Position numbers and translations under genes: made by a program | Notes under the pieces: model-generated | The model's database searches: none | The model's input: only the letters and a program-made list of their open reading frames with translations | Told to the model about the DNA's origin: nothing | Assembly (NCBI RefSeq): GCF_049243985.1 | Contig: NC_135382.1 | Location: forward strand, 22,114,990-22,178,989 | From: Paroedura picta | Taxonomy: Eukaryota; Chordata; Lepidosauria; Squamata; Gekkonidae | DNA length: 64,000 bases | Direction of reading: 5' to 3' | Shown: positions 10,920 to 23,165 of the stretch, in pieces | Layout: each line of letters begins with the position of its first letter | Position numbering within the stretch: position 1 is the first letter of the stretch

Positions 10920-11445
10920 TGTGATATGCCATCAAGGTGCTTCTGATATATGGTGACCCTATGAATAATGACCTCCAAAATGTCCTATCATTAATAGCCT
11001 GGCTCAGATCTAGCAAACTGGAAGTCATGGCTACCTTTATTGAGTTAATCCACCTCATGTTGAGTCTTCCTTTCTACCTACTGCCTTCAGCTTTTCCTAA
11101 CATTATTGTATTTTCCTGTGACTTGTCTTTTAATGGTGTAACCACAATACGATAGTTTCCGTATACTCGGTTTTGCTTATAAGGAGGACTTGATTTCATC
11201 TAGAACTTGTTTGTTTTTGTTTGGTGGTCCATGGTATCTGCAACACTCCTCCAATACAGTATTTCAAATTCATCAATGTTTGTCCTGTCAGAATTCGTTG
11301 TCCAACTTTCACATCCAAACATGGCATATGGATTACTCTTGATTTCGGTCTCCAGCAATACTTTTCTAGTTCCTTCCAAGTCTCAGTCCCCTAGCTGTGG
11401 TCTCCCTTTTGATAATGAACCTCAGAGTAGAGACTGGAATTAGAT
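10920..11445 (-). mobile_element. RTE-BovB LINE 3' fragment
   Basis: On the + strand this is the reverse of a BovB 3' region. Blocks such as GACCTCCAAAATGTCCTATC, TTTTCCTAACATTATTGT and TGGTCCATGGTATCTGCAA are recognisable. Another copy of the same region lies at about 44690-44910. It is truncated and diverged. Confidence 0.7.
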
Positions 11446-12955
11446 TTTCCAACAGGAAACCATTTACCAAAGTGCTTCTCCTCTCCAAAAAGTTTTTCAC
11501 CGCCAAGTTTTAAAAAGCATTTCTCCCTCCAAAAATATTTGTTTTCCTCACTAAAGTGTTTTCCTCCCCCACCCAAATAAATAAGAGAGGATTTTCTCCT
11601 TAGGCTTTACCTGTCAGCAATCCTGTGCCATGATTCTAGGCAAAAGTCCTTCCCACAAGTCAACATGGAAATCCTGACTGTAAGAGGTAGTCATATGATT
11701 CAGAAGGATTTTCTTTAGACACAGGGTTCAACTCAGTTAAGAAATGACCCAAAACCACAAATGATGTTTTACAGCCTCTTAACTTCTTTTTACCTCATCT
11801 GAACTAAATGGCTTGTAATTCATAGTTCACTTAAGGATAACATTTTTTTTTCTCTTGTAACTAACAGCTGGAAGGAAAGTTCTTCACTGTGGATATAAAC
11901 CCCATAATATAGTTGCTTGTTTGAGAATGGATTATGACGTTCTTTCATTTCAGAGTAAAGATGGCGGTCAAAAGTGAATAAACAGTTTTATTTAGAGTAT
12001 GAACAAAGGCCATTTGACTGCACAATGAAATGCCAGGCCGATTTGCTTTATGCTACACAAAAGATAACAATGTTTGTTAGGATGATGTATTGAGAGCTAT
12101 GACCTTGTTCTAGAGAATTTTTTTTCACTCTTCTCTTCTTTTGTTAATAACAGAGTTAATTTTTAAACTGCGTGAGAGGATCTTATTTGGTAAGCATGGA
12201 TACGAGCCTCCCAGATGGAAAACATGAGGATGTTTCCTTGTTTGCTTCTTAAATGCTTGTTAAAAGTGTCACTGTCCTATCGTTCCTCCAAGGAACTCAA
12301 GGCAGCATTCTGCTCTTTCTCTCTTTCTTCCGAACAACCCTTTCAGGTAGGTTAGGTTGAGAGACAGTTACTGGCTGAAGGTCACCCAGTGAAATTCATG
12401 ACTGATTGGGGATTGCAGAGTAGATCCTCAAATGCAGGAGTCAGAGAACACTCCTAAGCAGACCTGCTCAGAATCTTACTCACCTCTATTCTGTGGGGTT
12501 TACTAAAATATCCCTCCATATACTACAACTGCCTCAACATAGAAAGCTAGCTTGTCAGGAAAAATATTAATCTAGAATCTTCTCCCAGGCAGTTCTCTGT
12601 GAGGAGGAATTTCCCTTTATATGTGATGATGAAACATCAGTAGTACGCGACACAACCTAGGCACACCTTTGCCACCGTGGTGAGAACTAGGTCATTGAAA
12701 GATGCAAAGCCTTTCTTGTTACTTGCAAATGCTTGTGGCTCCTTTATTTAAGATAGAGACCATGAAGAGGCTTCTCTGCCTCCACCCCATGATGACTGGA
12801 AGGTGTGTGGGTTGTGAGATCTAGCCTTCTATTCTAATTGCCCTTTGAGCCAAAATAAATGCATACACCCAACACCATATTCCAAAGGGCTATCATTTTT
12901 GTGGGTCTTTTGCTCCTAGAGTTTCATTTTCAGAAATAAAACACCCCCCACCTTA
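11446..12955. other. Gene-free stretch
   Basis: No gene seen. A diverged MIR/SINE-like piece lies near 12335-12430 (TTCAGGTAGGTTAGGTTGAGAGACAG and a following GGTCACCCAG block). Confidence 0.4.
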
Positions 12956-12959
12956 TAAT

Positions 12960-13345
12960 AACACAATAATAATATTTAATTTCCGTACTGTCCCTCCCGA
13001 TGTGGGCTCGAGGCAATTCACAGCGCTAAAACATATTCAAAAAAATCAGTTACAATAGTAAAATTACAATAAAATACAATTTAAAACCCTATCCCCACCC
13101 CCTTCATGCTCTCCACCAGCTACCCCAGACTGGAGGTGACATCAAATATGAATATGTTCCCCAGAGAGTGTGGCAATCAAGCAATACCAACCAACTGAGG
13201 ATCCCTGGGCCAAAATAAATACATTTGGCTTTCTCAGCCCTGGCTCCTACCTGGTAGAACAAGCTCCCCAAGAACATCGGGGCTCGATGGAACTTCCTAA
13301 GTCCCACAGGGCCTATCATACGGAGCTCTTCCACACGGCCTATTG
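12960..13345. mobile_element. LINE-derived fragment, unclassified
   Basis: It starts with the 3'-tail block TTAATTTCCGTACTGTCCCTCCC and continues with text seen in a common reptile LINE family (CCTACCTGGTAGAACAAGCTCC). Related pieces lie at about 22815-23165 and 42505-42875. I cannot say whether it is CR1, L2 or a relative. Confidence 0.45.
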
Positions 13346-14206
13346 CTGAGGCCAACTAAAATCAGAACAACATTTACCAGGCCTCACTCCTCTCATCTCT
13401 TGTTTTATCCTGACTCTTTAGCCTGGTTCCCTGTTAATTAGGTGAGCTACTAAGATCAATAACCGGCAGCAGAGGGCCCATACCTGAATTACCTCGCAAA
13501 ATAAACCATAAAGAGATGTTATAGTGTGAGGGGATATTACAAATTGTATGACCATTACTACTTATAATCATGTCTTACTATACTTATATATTTCTATTTT
13601 GTGTCATGCTTTATTACTGTATTTGTATTCTTCTATCTTATGTAAAATGAAAAATAAAAATCTGTTATAAAAAAATAACAGCAGCAGTTAAATAAAGCAT
13701 AATTTAAACACATAAAAATATAAACAAAAATACACAAGCAAGGTAGAGGAAAGGCCAGCAACTGTTATTGGGAGAATGCCAAACCAGACACACCCCAAAT
13801 TCTTCACTCGCTGCATAGAGAGAAACAGGGAAATCTCACTAGGGAGAGTTCCAAAGTTAGCTGAAGGGAGTACAAAGGACAAGTGACAAACGCCAAAGGG
13901 TGAAGCTTAGGGGCCACCGTTCACAATCCAGATTCTTGTTAAGATCTTCTAATGAAGTCTAACTTTAAAAAATGTATCTAAAACTCATGACAGAAATGAG
14001 CAGGACCTTGACTGCAACAGCCCCAAACTCCTAGAAATCCCTATGGAAATCAAGACTAGTTTCTTTTTGATGGCATTCCAAAACAGCTGTAAAAATCTAC
14101 CTGATTTTTAGAGGCTTTATTACGCTCTAAATTAGTACGGTAGGGAAAGCTGCTGAATCTGATGTATTATTCTAGTTTTCATTGTTTTATTTCCCTGTAT
14201 CAACAG

Positions 14207-14362
14207 ACTTATAAAAGATCCTTTCAGAATTCTCACCCCCCGCAAAAAGATTTTAAATATTCAAGAGACTTTAATTCCAGACCAAGCAAGAAGTTAGATG
14301 GAACATTTGTGCCAAGAGAAAGGGGCAAAAGTGAGAGCAAACCTTGGATTAAGATAAATTAG
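14207..14362 (+). other. Orphan exon-like reading frame (51 codons)
   Basis: A polypyrimidine tract and CAACAG are followed by an open frame TYKRSFQNSHPPQKD... ending SKPWIKIN and TAG. It is basic and hydrophilic, like the tail of a nuclear protein. No partner exon, domain or homologue is recognised. It may be a lone last exon, a piece of a retrocopy, or chance. Confidence 0.2.
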
Positions 14363-15282
14363 AGTTGTCAGTAAACCCTAATTCTGTTTAATCCATCACC
14401 AAATTTTAATTGTTGTTCTCATTATATGTGTAATTGAACTGAATCATTTAATTAATGTTTGGCTGTTTTTCGCAGATGTCATGTAATGTGTGTAATGCTG
14501 ACTAAAACCAGATTAGGGATATGTGTTCTCTAAGACATTTTAACAACTCTTGTTTTTAGGATTGCATACTTTGAAATGTTGGTAGCCTTGCAAAGATGAT
14601 TTCTGTCCTGTCACAATAGGGGATTTTGATTTTTTAGAGTTCATTCGTACAAGGAGATTGTGCAAAATTTAGAATATTCTTGGTAGATTTAAATTAATCT
14701 TCTGGAATACTGGTTGAATCAATTCAGGGAAAACATGTACAGTAAAAGGACACCTATATGCTGCCATAGGATTGGCTCTAACCTGAGTTCCCTTTGACCA
14801 TAAAAATGACTTTATTGGGGATCCGGAGGATCTCCTGGAATAAAGTTAGCACGTGAATTAAGTGAGACTTAGAGAAAATTTTGGCTGGATCCAAAACTTT
14901 AAGGTGCCACAAGATTCCTTAATATAACACAGCTACCTCCTCTGGCATTTCATACCAGGAAATGTTGTTCCATGAAAATGTTTTATGTTTGCTACTAATT
15001 TTATAACAGTTTTCTAGGACACATCTAGAATTAAAGAAATGAAAGGCTGAGCCACCCAAGGGGGAAATTAAACTCCATATATGACCTACTTTGATCTGCC
15101 ATGGAAATGAATGTCTGAGCCAGTTCCTTAAATTTCAGCTGTGGTGTTTGTAACATGAAATATCCAGCTGATACATTTTACCTCCAAGGCAACTGAACGT
15201 AAGTAAAATAACTCAAGAGCCAATACATGTGATAGCTAGGATGAACTGACTTCCTGCCCTTGGTAAGCCAGCTGTATGCAGA

Positions 15283-15425
15283 AGTCCAGGACCTGGCAGT
15301 CTTCAAGCAAAGGTTGGATGCACACTTTTCTTGGATGCTTTAGGATGCTTAGGGCTGATCCTGCGTTTAGCAGGGGGTTGGACTAGATGGCCTGTATGGC
15401 CCCTTCCAACTCTATGATTCTATGA
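15283..15425 (+). mobile_element. CR1 LINE 3' end
   Basis: The diagnostic CR1 3' text is present: GGTTGGACTAGATGGCC, CCTTCCAACTCTATGATTC, ending in the TTCTATGA repeat unit. It is heavily 5'-truncated. Confidence 0.85.
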
Positions 15426-15504
15426 CCATCACACTGAGTACACCACTGCTGGTCCACAATAAAAGTTGTTGCAGTGGTGTCATATCTACAACTGCAAGGT
15501 ATAC

Positions 15505-15705
15505 TTGGTCTTATGAATACATGAAGCTGCCTTATGCTGAATCAGACCACTGGTCCATCAGTCAGTATTTATTCAGCTGGGCAGTAGCTAGCCAGTCTTT
15601 CACATCACCTCCTACCAGATCCTTTTAAATGGAAATGCCTGGGACTGAACCTGGGACCTTCTGAATGCCAAGCAGATTGAGCCACTGAGCCATACCTCTT
15701 TGTTT
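15505..15705 (-). mobile_element. tRNA-derived SINE (GCTGTGGCTCA head)
   Basis: On the + strand it reads ATGAAGCTGCCTTATGCTGA...GACCACTGGTCCATCAG and ends with GCCACTGAGCCATACC, the reverse of the tRNA-like head. It belongs to the same family as the copies at 4815, 39015 and 50785. Confidence 0.75.
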
Positions 15706-15709
15706 ATTA

Positions 15710-17820
15710 ATATGTTAGTTTACTATCTTATGCACTCCGTCTTGTAAGACTGCTGAATGAGAATTCACTGACAAATTCCCACCCCAGGACTTAATATTCT
15801 TAAAACTCTATAGGTACTAATAGCTCTCATATGGAAACTCTTAACAGTAGTTCATTTCATCCTGCATTATAATTGATGTTTATTCTACGGTGATGTGGTT
15901 GTTTCATCCCTAATCTAAATAACCAGATAGCTCAATTGATTGCATCTTGTTTTATACCAGCTTCTGTAACATTGCTTCTCTCCCACTGGGTATTTAACTA
16001 AGCCTATGATTGTACACCTCTATGAACCTGAGAAAGTGACCTCTGACTCACAAAGGTTCATGCTGAAATAAATCATGCTGGTCTTTATGGTGCTACCCAA
16101 CTCCAGTCTAATTGAGCAGACAAGCAGGTTAACCATTCTGGGATGCCAGTAGAGATACATTCATAATGGAAAGTTACCAAAATTCCGGCCTCCCTGCTCA
16201 AAACATCAGTCACACCATTACTTCTGATGGAAGGACGTGGCTTAAGAATGAATCAGTTTTTTAACCAGGACAATGAACATCTTTTGATTTTAATGATTAT
16301 ATTAACATACTATATATGTTAATAATATATTATTTTATTGCTTATTGTCTATGCTGTTACCCACCCTGAGCCTTTGGTACAAGGCAGATTATAAATAGGT
16401 ACCCCAGTGCAAGCAGTGAGTCATGTTATAAATAAAATTCAATTATTATTATTACAATCTCCTTTACTCCATTTTTGTTGTCTGGATACTATTTGTCTGC
16501 TGCAATAAATAGCAGCCATGTTAATAAGTTTAAAACCTGCGTATATTTCTCCTTCACTCCTGTTTGTTCTAAATATCTTGCTGTGCACTGCAGTTCTGGG
16601 CAGTTTCTTTCCAGTTCTGGCTGGATTGCCTGAAAGTATCTGGACAGAAGCTTGAAAATATACTCAGTAAAACCCTTATAACCTTTTTTATTTTTTGTAA
16701 ATGCCAGCAGAAAAGCAGAAACAACTATCTATGTATCAGATGCCAAATGTGGAAACTTATATGTGGAAAGTATAAACACAGGTGGCAGGCCGTCCATCCC
16801 CAGAACCTGAAGCTGCGCAAAATGAAATGTTATGCTAGCAAAGTCTGCTCTGACAAGCTGCGAGGAGTTATCTGCAAATTTAAACATCATTACTTGAAAT
16901 GCTTAAAAGGACTTTGGTCTGTATTAGTATTGGCTGCAAACAGTAAGTTAACATCAGCATAAATGAATATTTTATTTCCAGTAGTTTCACAAAGCCCTGA
17001 CCTGGCTAGCCTGATACTTTTGGATTTTGGGAACAAAGCAGGACTGGCCTGGTTAGTAGAGAACTTGGATAAGAGACAGTCAAGAAAGTCCGGAATTACT
17101 ACACAAAGGTAGTAATTACTACACAAAGGTAGGCAATGGCAAATCACCTCTGAATGGCTCTTGCCCTGAAAACCTACAGGGTCACCAGAAATCAACTGAC
17201 TTTGACAGCACTTTCAACCACCACCAGATTCACAAAAGACAGCACTGGAGGTTTTAACTCACTAATGGAAAAAGCTATTATAACACACACGGCTACCTTC
17301 TATGGAATATTTAATTTTATTTAGGTTATTTATTGCACACCTTTCTCACTTAGACTCAAGGTGGATTATACAGAGTAAATCCATAGATTAGGCTTGTGCA
17401 AATTAAAATCAAATACAAATCTGAAACACAGTACAAGTATTAACATGGCATATTAAATGATTCAATTACACAAAAAGATAAAGCATACAGCAAATGATAG
17501 TATAATACTGGACACAGTAGAGTCCACAGTTCCTTTCTCTTCTTGAATCATTGTGTTAAAACACTACCTTTGTAAAACTGCCATCCTGAATAATTGATGC
17601 GTGATTGGCATCAACTCCCCAAGATTATTTTCAGCAGAAATGCATGGTTGAATATATAAATTATCTTGTAAATCAGAAAATCAAAACTCTAGCCCATTGA
17701 GCCCAGGATTCTCTCCCCTCAGTGGTAGCAATCCACTGGAATTTAACACATAGAAAAAAATGTTCCTCACAACCAGCTGCCTGGGATCCTGTTGATGAAG
17801 ATGCCAGAACCAATTTGATA
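15710..17820. other. Gene-free stretch with small repeats
   Basis: No gene. It contains LINE-type tails near 16350-16435, a 20-bp direct repeat (AGTAATTACTACACAAAGGT type) near 17092-17130, and a BovB-tailed SINE end at about 17130-17215 (GGCAATGGCAAATCACCTCT, then GGGTCACCAG). Confidence 0.45.
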
Positions 17821-17821
17821 A

Positions 17822-18035
17822 AGATATCAGAGTGAAAGACTAGGAACGAGGGGGTTTGAATCCCCACTCTGCTATGGCAGCTCACCATGGCACCTTGTGA
17901 CACTCACAATTTCTCAGCATAGCCTACTTCACAGGGTTGTTGTGAAGATGAAATGGAGGAGGGCACAATGATGTTATAAACTGCTTTGGGGAGACAAGTG
18001 TGCTTCTCTATCTAATCTAAATAAACAAATAAGCC
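17822..18035 (+). mobile_element. tRNA-derived SINE
   Basis: It has a B-box-like GGTTTGAATCCCC, then ACAGGGTTGTTGTGAAGATG and CTGCTTTGGGGAGAC, ending in an A-rich AAATAAACAAATAA tail. Same family as 1314-1532. Confidence 0.65.
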
Positions 18036-18417
18036 ATGACATCTCCCCAGAATAAATGAAGAATCAGAAATAATGTGTCTACCATAGCAGTTGTTTGAGC
18101 TAGAATGTTTCCTAGTTATGGAAGCACATTTTTCACTTTGATGCTGAGATAGTTAAAGGATGCAAAATTGTTATAACACCATTGATGTATATGGCTCTTT
18201 AAAGGTAATAATATAAGCCTAGGGGAGACAGTGTTTTCTACCTGTATCTAAGGGATAAACTAAAAATTTGGTACCAAGAACAGAAGACTGGAATGGGAAT
18301 AGCAAGAATTACAGTGCAAAGATTGGTGCAAATGCAGGTTACATGTAACTGGAAGTTTTAGGTTAAAGGTCAGGATAAATGTAACACCCACATTAACCAA
18401 GTATTGGCAACAATAAA

Positions 18418-18525
18418 ATCAGAGTCCAGTAGCACCTTTAAGACCAACAAAGATTTATTCTAGGCGTGAGCTTTCGAGTGCAAGCACTCTTTGTCAGACT
18501 AAGTCTTGGCAAGTTCAGTCAGGTT
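18418..18525. mobile_element. End of an inverted-repeat transposon family (TGAGCTTTCG type)
   Basis: It contains AGTAGCACCTTTAAGACC, AACAAAGATTTATTC and GTGAGCTTTCGAGTGCAAGC. Related pieces are at 16045-16110, 31955-31998, 43475-43610, 57575-57660 and, as a two-ended copy, 61897-62570. Confidence 0.55.
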
Positions 18526-18740
18526 TGACAATGTAAAACAGCCAGTTCTAACTTGTGCCCAAATTTCTACATAGATGTTTGAGATTTTCAGCCATTCTAT
18601 ACAAGAGAATCCACACAGAGAACTCAGCAGAATCTGTATTGGATCACTGGAAAGCAAAAATGCTAAGGCCAGCAAGAAGGGTTCCTTTCTTCAAGAAGAT
18701 ATTCTGGTGGGTTGAAAAATAGTGTTGTAACACTATATAC

Positions 18741-19048
18741 CAGCTTTTCTCAACTTAAATCCCCTAAAATATTATTCAGGCTTCAAGAAACTCTGGAAGT
18801 GGCATGATCATCCAGAATATGGTTGGGAAGCCACCTGAGACCCCTTCCCTTTCCATCCCCTTCAGGCCCATCACTGGCCATTTGGGGGAGGGGGCAGGTT
18901 GACTTGACCACATATGGTCATATCACCTGATAAATGTTTAACAAATTTTTAAAAAATATATAAAAAATTAACTCCCACCTATTCAGGAAATCCTTCCAGG
19001 GCCATCAAGAAACCCAGGGTTTCATGAAACCCTGGTTTAGAAAGCCTA
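18741..19048. mobile_element. hAT-like non-autonomous transposon, ~308 bp
   Basis: It opens with CAGCTTTTCTCAAC and closes with GGTTTAGAAAGCC, an imperfect inverted pair. The 8 bases on each side, CTATATAC and CTATATAT, match at 7 of 8, as for an aged hAT target duplication. Confidence 0.55.
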
Positions 19049-19485
19049 CTATATATACTTGCTTGGAACTCAACAGAACTTGGAAAGACATCTATCTTCC
19101 TGCAACCCTGGGAAGTGATTGCCACAAAGAATAATGTTAGTCATTGGTTTGACTTGCATAAGGCAACTTCACATGTTTGTTTGGTTTTTAATCTCTGTGC
19201 ACAGGTCACTTTTTAAATCCACACAATAACCCTGTGAGGTAGGTTAGGCAGTTAGCAATCAGCCCAAAGTCATCCTGGGTACTTCGGGGATAACCTCTCC
19301 TACCTTCCAAGAGCATGACGACTGTACACACTGTGGATATCTTGCTATGTGTACATTTGTTGTATATATGCAATAAAGCTATGGCTAATTGCCCAATCCA
19401 TGTTTGGATAGCAGAATACTGAATGTGTAAGCACAGTGTGAGCTGATTTTTTGCAATGTATGTGTACATATTTTATCATATGTGA

Positions 19486-19601
19486 CATGGGTAGCCAATC
19501 TGTGACTCCCCAGGTGTCCATGGACTACAATTACTATGAGCCCTACCAGCATGGTTATTGTAGACCATGGAACTCTGGGGACCCATAGCTGGCCACCCCT
19601 G
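19486..19601. mobile_element. hAT-like foldback MITE, variant
   Basis: GGGTAGCCAATCTGTG and the reverse CATAGCTGGCCACCCC form imperfect inverted ends around GGACTACAATTACTATGAGCCC. The flanking 8-mers ATATGTGA and ATATATGA match at 7 of 8. Confidence 0.55.
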
Positions 19602-20165
19602 ATATATGACTTGCTTCTAATGGTGTAGAATTAGGACCTAGATGATTCCGATTTAAATGACCAAGCATTGGACCAGTCATTTTCTCTCATCCTAGCCCAG
19701 TCCTTGGGATTGTTGTTGATATTGAGTATAAAAGCTTCCTTGGCCATCTGCTTGCTGTCTCTTAGCCTAGCCTTCTTCAGACTGTAGTGAGTATACACTG
19801 GAGAAAGGGAGCCTACCCACTGTTCTTGAAGCTCTCTGGGAGGTGCCTATGGGCCAGAGACTCTGTTTCAGCCTGGCCAGCCTATCTCACAGGATTGTAA
19901 ATAACAGTAAGAGATTGGTCTGATCCAGCAAAACAATTCTAATATTCTGTAGAACTCAATGTCCTGAAATATATTATCTGTTGCTGTAATTTTTTATCTT
20001 ATATTATAATGTATTATATTTCTACTCCGGTAATACAATGTTTAATGCATGTACCTTGTTTCGGATTTCCACAGTCCAAGTTCTATTAACCATCTCCTCA
20101 TCCTGTTGATTAGACTGACTTACATGATGTCTTCTGTCTCCCAAGAAAGGCAGCCTACAAATAAC

Positions 20166-20212
20166 GAATGAATGAATGAATGAATGAATGAATGAATGAA
20201 TGAATGAAACGG
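20166..20212. repeat. (GAAT)n microsatellite
   Basis: About 11 tandem GAAT units, ending at an AAACGGGG border. Confidence 0.95.
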
Positions 20213-20519
20213 GGAGAGACCCATTTATCATCCCTAGGAAGGAAACGGGAGTAACTGCGGTGTCCCTACTAGGGCAGCAGCCAATGCTCTCCTAGGCGCA
20301 CTCAAAACCTATTTTATTTATTAAATTTTGATTCCACTTTGCCTTATCTTAGCCGGCTCAAAGGAAACGAAATCCCTGTGTATCTTTTTGTGACAGGCAG
20401 GACGTGGATTTTGCAGTTGTTTCACGAGGGTGTGTGTTTTTTTGGCTGGGACCGATAAGACACTGCAGCTTTCCTTTCCCAAGCCACAGACGCCCTTTAC
20501 CTGGAAGTAAGCCCTTCTC

Positions 20520-21110
20520 GCCGACCTCTCAGGGGGCCTTACTCCCGAGGAAGTGCGCCGAAGCCGCCTTCCCGCCTCTTTGACGGCGGGCGAGGAGAGG
20601 CGCGGGCCTGCCCGGGAGAGCCGCCTCGTGAGGGGAAAGGCGACACCGACTGGGGCCTGGCTGCCGGGCGGGTGGGCGGGCCCAGCGTGAGGCGGGGCGG
20701 TGGGCGGGGCGCGGGCGGGCCAGCGAGCGAGCGGCGGCCGGGTGGCTGTTTGCGCCGCAGTCCCTGAGGGGGAAAAACAAGCCGAGGGAGCGTGGCTGGG
20801 CTGAGCCGGGGCAGAGCATCCTCCGCCGCCGCCGCACGACGGAGGGACTCTCCCGCCCCGAAGGAATAGAAGGAACGAAGGAAGGTGGGTGGCGGGCGAG
20901 CTTTGCCCGGCCAGGCGCGCCGGTCCGCGGAGGGGTTGGAAGTGATGAGGAAGAGGGTGACGGAATGCACCTTCGCCGGCGGTCGGGCTGGCTGGCTGGC
21001 TGAGGCAATGAAGCGGAAGGAGACCGGGCAGGCCTTCGCCTTGCCTTGCCTTGCGTTGGTGGCGCTACTGGCCCCGGCACGACAGGGGGCGCCCGGAGGG
21101 ACCGAAGTGG
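20520..21110 (+). promoter_or_regulatory. SLC7A6: SLC7A6 CpG-island promoter
   Basis: This is one of the most GC- and CpG-dense stretches in the window, about 10 kb upstream of the first SLC7A6 coding exon. It has GC boxes (GGGGCGG at 20694-20700, GGGCGGGGC at 20702-20710) and no TATA box. Transcription probably starts between ~20700 and 20850 on the + strand. The exact start is not visible. Confidence 0.7.
20750..20884 (+). other. SLC7A6: SLC7A6 untranslated exon 1 (5' end approximate)
   Basis: A donor GAAG|GTGGGT at 20884/20885 closes a GC-rich, purine-rich leader just inside the CpG island. The next exon begins at 30749 after TTTTGCAG. Human SLC7A6 likewise has upstream non-coding sequence. 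The exon's start is a guess. Confidence 0.5.
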
Positions 21111-21389
21111 CCCCCAAAGGAGAAGGGGGTGGGCAAGCGGCGCTGGTGGGCTTCCCCGTGGGTCGGGAAAGCCGGGGAGAGTTGGGTGCCCCCGGTGGGA
21201 GGCAAAATAATGTTTCTCTCACCCACCCACAAACACGCACCCACACTCCCCCACCCCCTTTTTTTAACTGCACGGGAAAAGGGAGACATTGTGTGGGGTG
21301 TTTGTCCCTTCCTCCATGGAGGGTTTTTCATTGCTCTCTCTCACACACAACTCCCCCCCCCCCCCATTGAGCTCCCGTTCTGCAGGCTC

Positions 21390-22080
21390 GTCCGGCTCCA
21401 TTCACTTGGAATAAAGCAGAGGAGGAGAAAAGTGTCGGGTTGGGGGAGAAGCAGACGCTGACTGGCTTCCGTGGGGAAAAATTAACATTTCGCTCCTCAT
21501 TTTTTTTCCCCAGTGGGGAGAGGAATGGTGTGGGGTGCTTTTGTTCCGCATGGTCTTGTCGGCCCCCCTTCCATAGTACCATCCAAGACCATTCACTTGG
21601 ATGGAGTGGGAGGTGGAAAGCGTCAGAGGGTGGGGTAGAAGCTGCAGTTGGCTCCCCCCCCTCCCGCCAGAGAGGGAGGGAGGAAGGAAAATGTCTGGGT
21701 TTTTCACCCCATGGAGAGTTCCCCACTGCCATTTCAGCTCCCTTGGCATGGTTCCATCCAAGTGAATGAGTACTCAGCTTCATTCACTTGGATAGGATAG
21801 AAAAGTGAGGGAATCTCAGGGGTGGAGGAAGAAGCCAGCTGTATTTGGTCACCTCAGGTGAGAAAATTAGTATTGCTATCCTCATCTTTTTTCCTAGGAG
21901 GATGGGGAGATAATGTGTGAGGTGTTGAGGGGAACCCACCCCATACAATGACTCCCCAGCTCATCTACACTTTCAACCTCTTTCTCCCTATTTCATCTCA
22001 GTGAACCAGCATTTAACTCCATTTATTTGGGGTAGAATGAAGCAGTAGCAATGAGGGGGAGAAAAGCTTCCTCCCATATC
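21390..22080. repeat. Degenerate tandem repeat, 191-bp period
   Basis: CATTCACTTGGA recurs at 21399, 21590 and 21781, spaced exactly 191 bp each time. The surrounding text (GAAAAGTG..., GGGGAGA..., a T-rich tract, then a CCATCCAAG block) is also repeated but diverged. A fourth, longer unit ends near CCATTTATTTGG at ~22018. It lies in SLC7A6 intron 1, just past the CpG island. Confidence 0.7.
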
Positions 22081-22287
22081 GTAGGCTTTCAAGAAGTCTT
22101 CCTATTTATTAGAAACCCATTCCCCTTTTCCCCTGGAACTGGTTTTTTAAAATTGCTTTTGATTTCTATAGATGTTTTAGAGTTGCATATGTAGTTTTAA
22201 CTGTTGTAGTATTTTACTGCTTATCAATTTGTAAGTGCCTTGGATGGATGGATGGCTTGCCTCTTGATTTTCATTGGTCCTGCAAAG

Positions 22288-22391
22288 CAGGGGTAGTCAA
22301 CCTGTGGTCCTCCAGATGTTCAAATGCTGGCAGGGGCTCATGGGAATTGTAGCCCATGAACATCTGGAGGACCACAGGTTGACTACCCCTG
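22288..22391. mobile_element. hAT-like foldback MITE, copy A
   Basis: CAGGGGTAGTCAACC ... GGTTGACTACCCCTG inverted ends, flanked by a perfect 8-bp duplication CTGCAAAG (22280-22287, 22392-22399). Shorter than the other copies (104 bp), having lost part of one arm. Confidence 0.93.
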
Positions 22392-22814
22392 CTGCAAAGA
22401 ACTGAGGTACCTTGTGGACAAAAATGGTAGGGGGACGGGAGCTCTTTGTAGATGAGTACACTTTATCCTTCACACAACCACAAAGTGTAGAGAACATCAA
22501 GTTAAAAGATTTCGGAGGAAATTTAAAGAAATGTTTTGGAGAAGTTTAGAGTGATTAGGCCAAATGCCTCTGCTGGGGGAAACTCTGGGACTATCACCAA
22601 ACAGATCTTACTATGAGTATATTTGACCACACCGTATGATGGGAAAAAAACAGGGCCTCCCTCATATGTTGATCTCTGCAAGGTGGAGGAGGATCATATT
22701 AAAGGAGTATTTTCTAAGTCTTCAGAGACTACCAAACCATTAGCCCTTTGAACTTGACTGGAAACAAATGACAGTCTGTGTAACTGTTTTGATATTACAG
22801 AACTGTGATCTTGT

Positions 22815-23165
22815 TCCAGACAGAAGTCTGGCTGTAGCATTCTGCATTATCTGTACTTTCTGGACTGTTCCCAGAATAGCCTTACACAGAGCACATGAAA
22901 TGCACTGCAGTATAACACAGACGTCATTAACTCATGGATGATGGTAGCAAGAACCTGGTCTTCCAGCAGGGGGTGCGGTTGGCAAATCAGCTGAAGTGAA
23001 ATAAAACAGTCCTGGATTTCCAGGTATTGGTGGTGCCCCCAAATTTGGGGCCTCTCTGTTCTTACCAGATCAGGTTCACAGGTGGCATGTACTCTCAGAT
23101 GGTGTTTTTGCACCCTACCTGTGAACTTGATCTGGCAAAGAGAGAGAGGCCATGTCAAGGACAGA
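22815..23165 (-). mobile_element. LINE-derived fragment, unclassified
   Basis: Blocks such as GCTGTAGCATTCTGCATTATC and GAATAGCCTTACACAGAGC are the reverse of a common reptile LINE also seen at 42505-42875. The copy is old. Confidence 0.45.

Noticed and set aside
16747-16962. 71-codon + strand frame starting MWKLICGKYKH
   Set aside because: No good splice or promoter context and no recognised family. Chance is the simplest reading.
3676-20500. PLA2G15, expected left of SLC7A6 from human gene order
   Set aside because: No lipase-like exon text was seen. It probably lies beyond the left edge or elsewhere.
20529-21783. Several long open frames (up to 244 codons) on both strands
   Set aside because: They arise from GC-rich CpG-island and tandem-repeat DNA that lacks stops. 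The text is Pro/Arg/Gly-rich with no domain, and frames on both strands are equally open.
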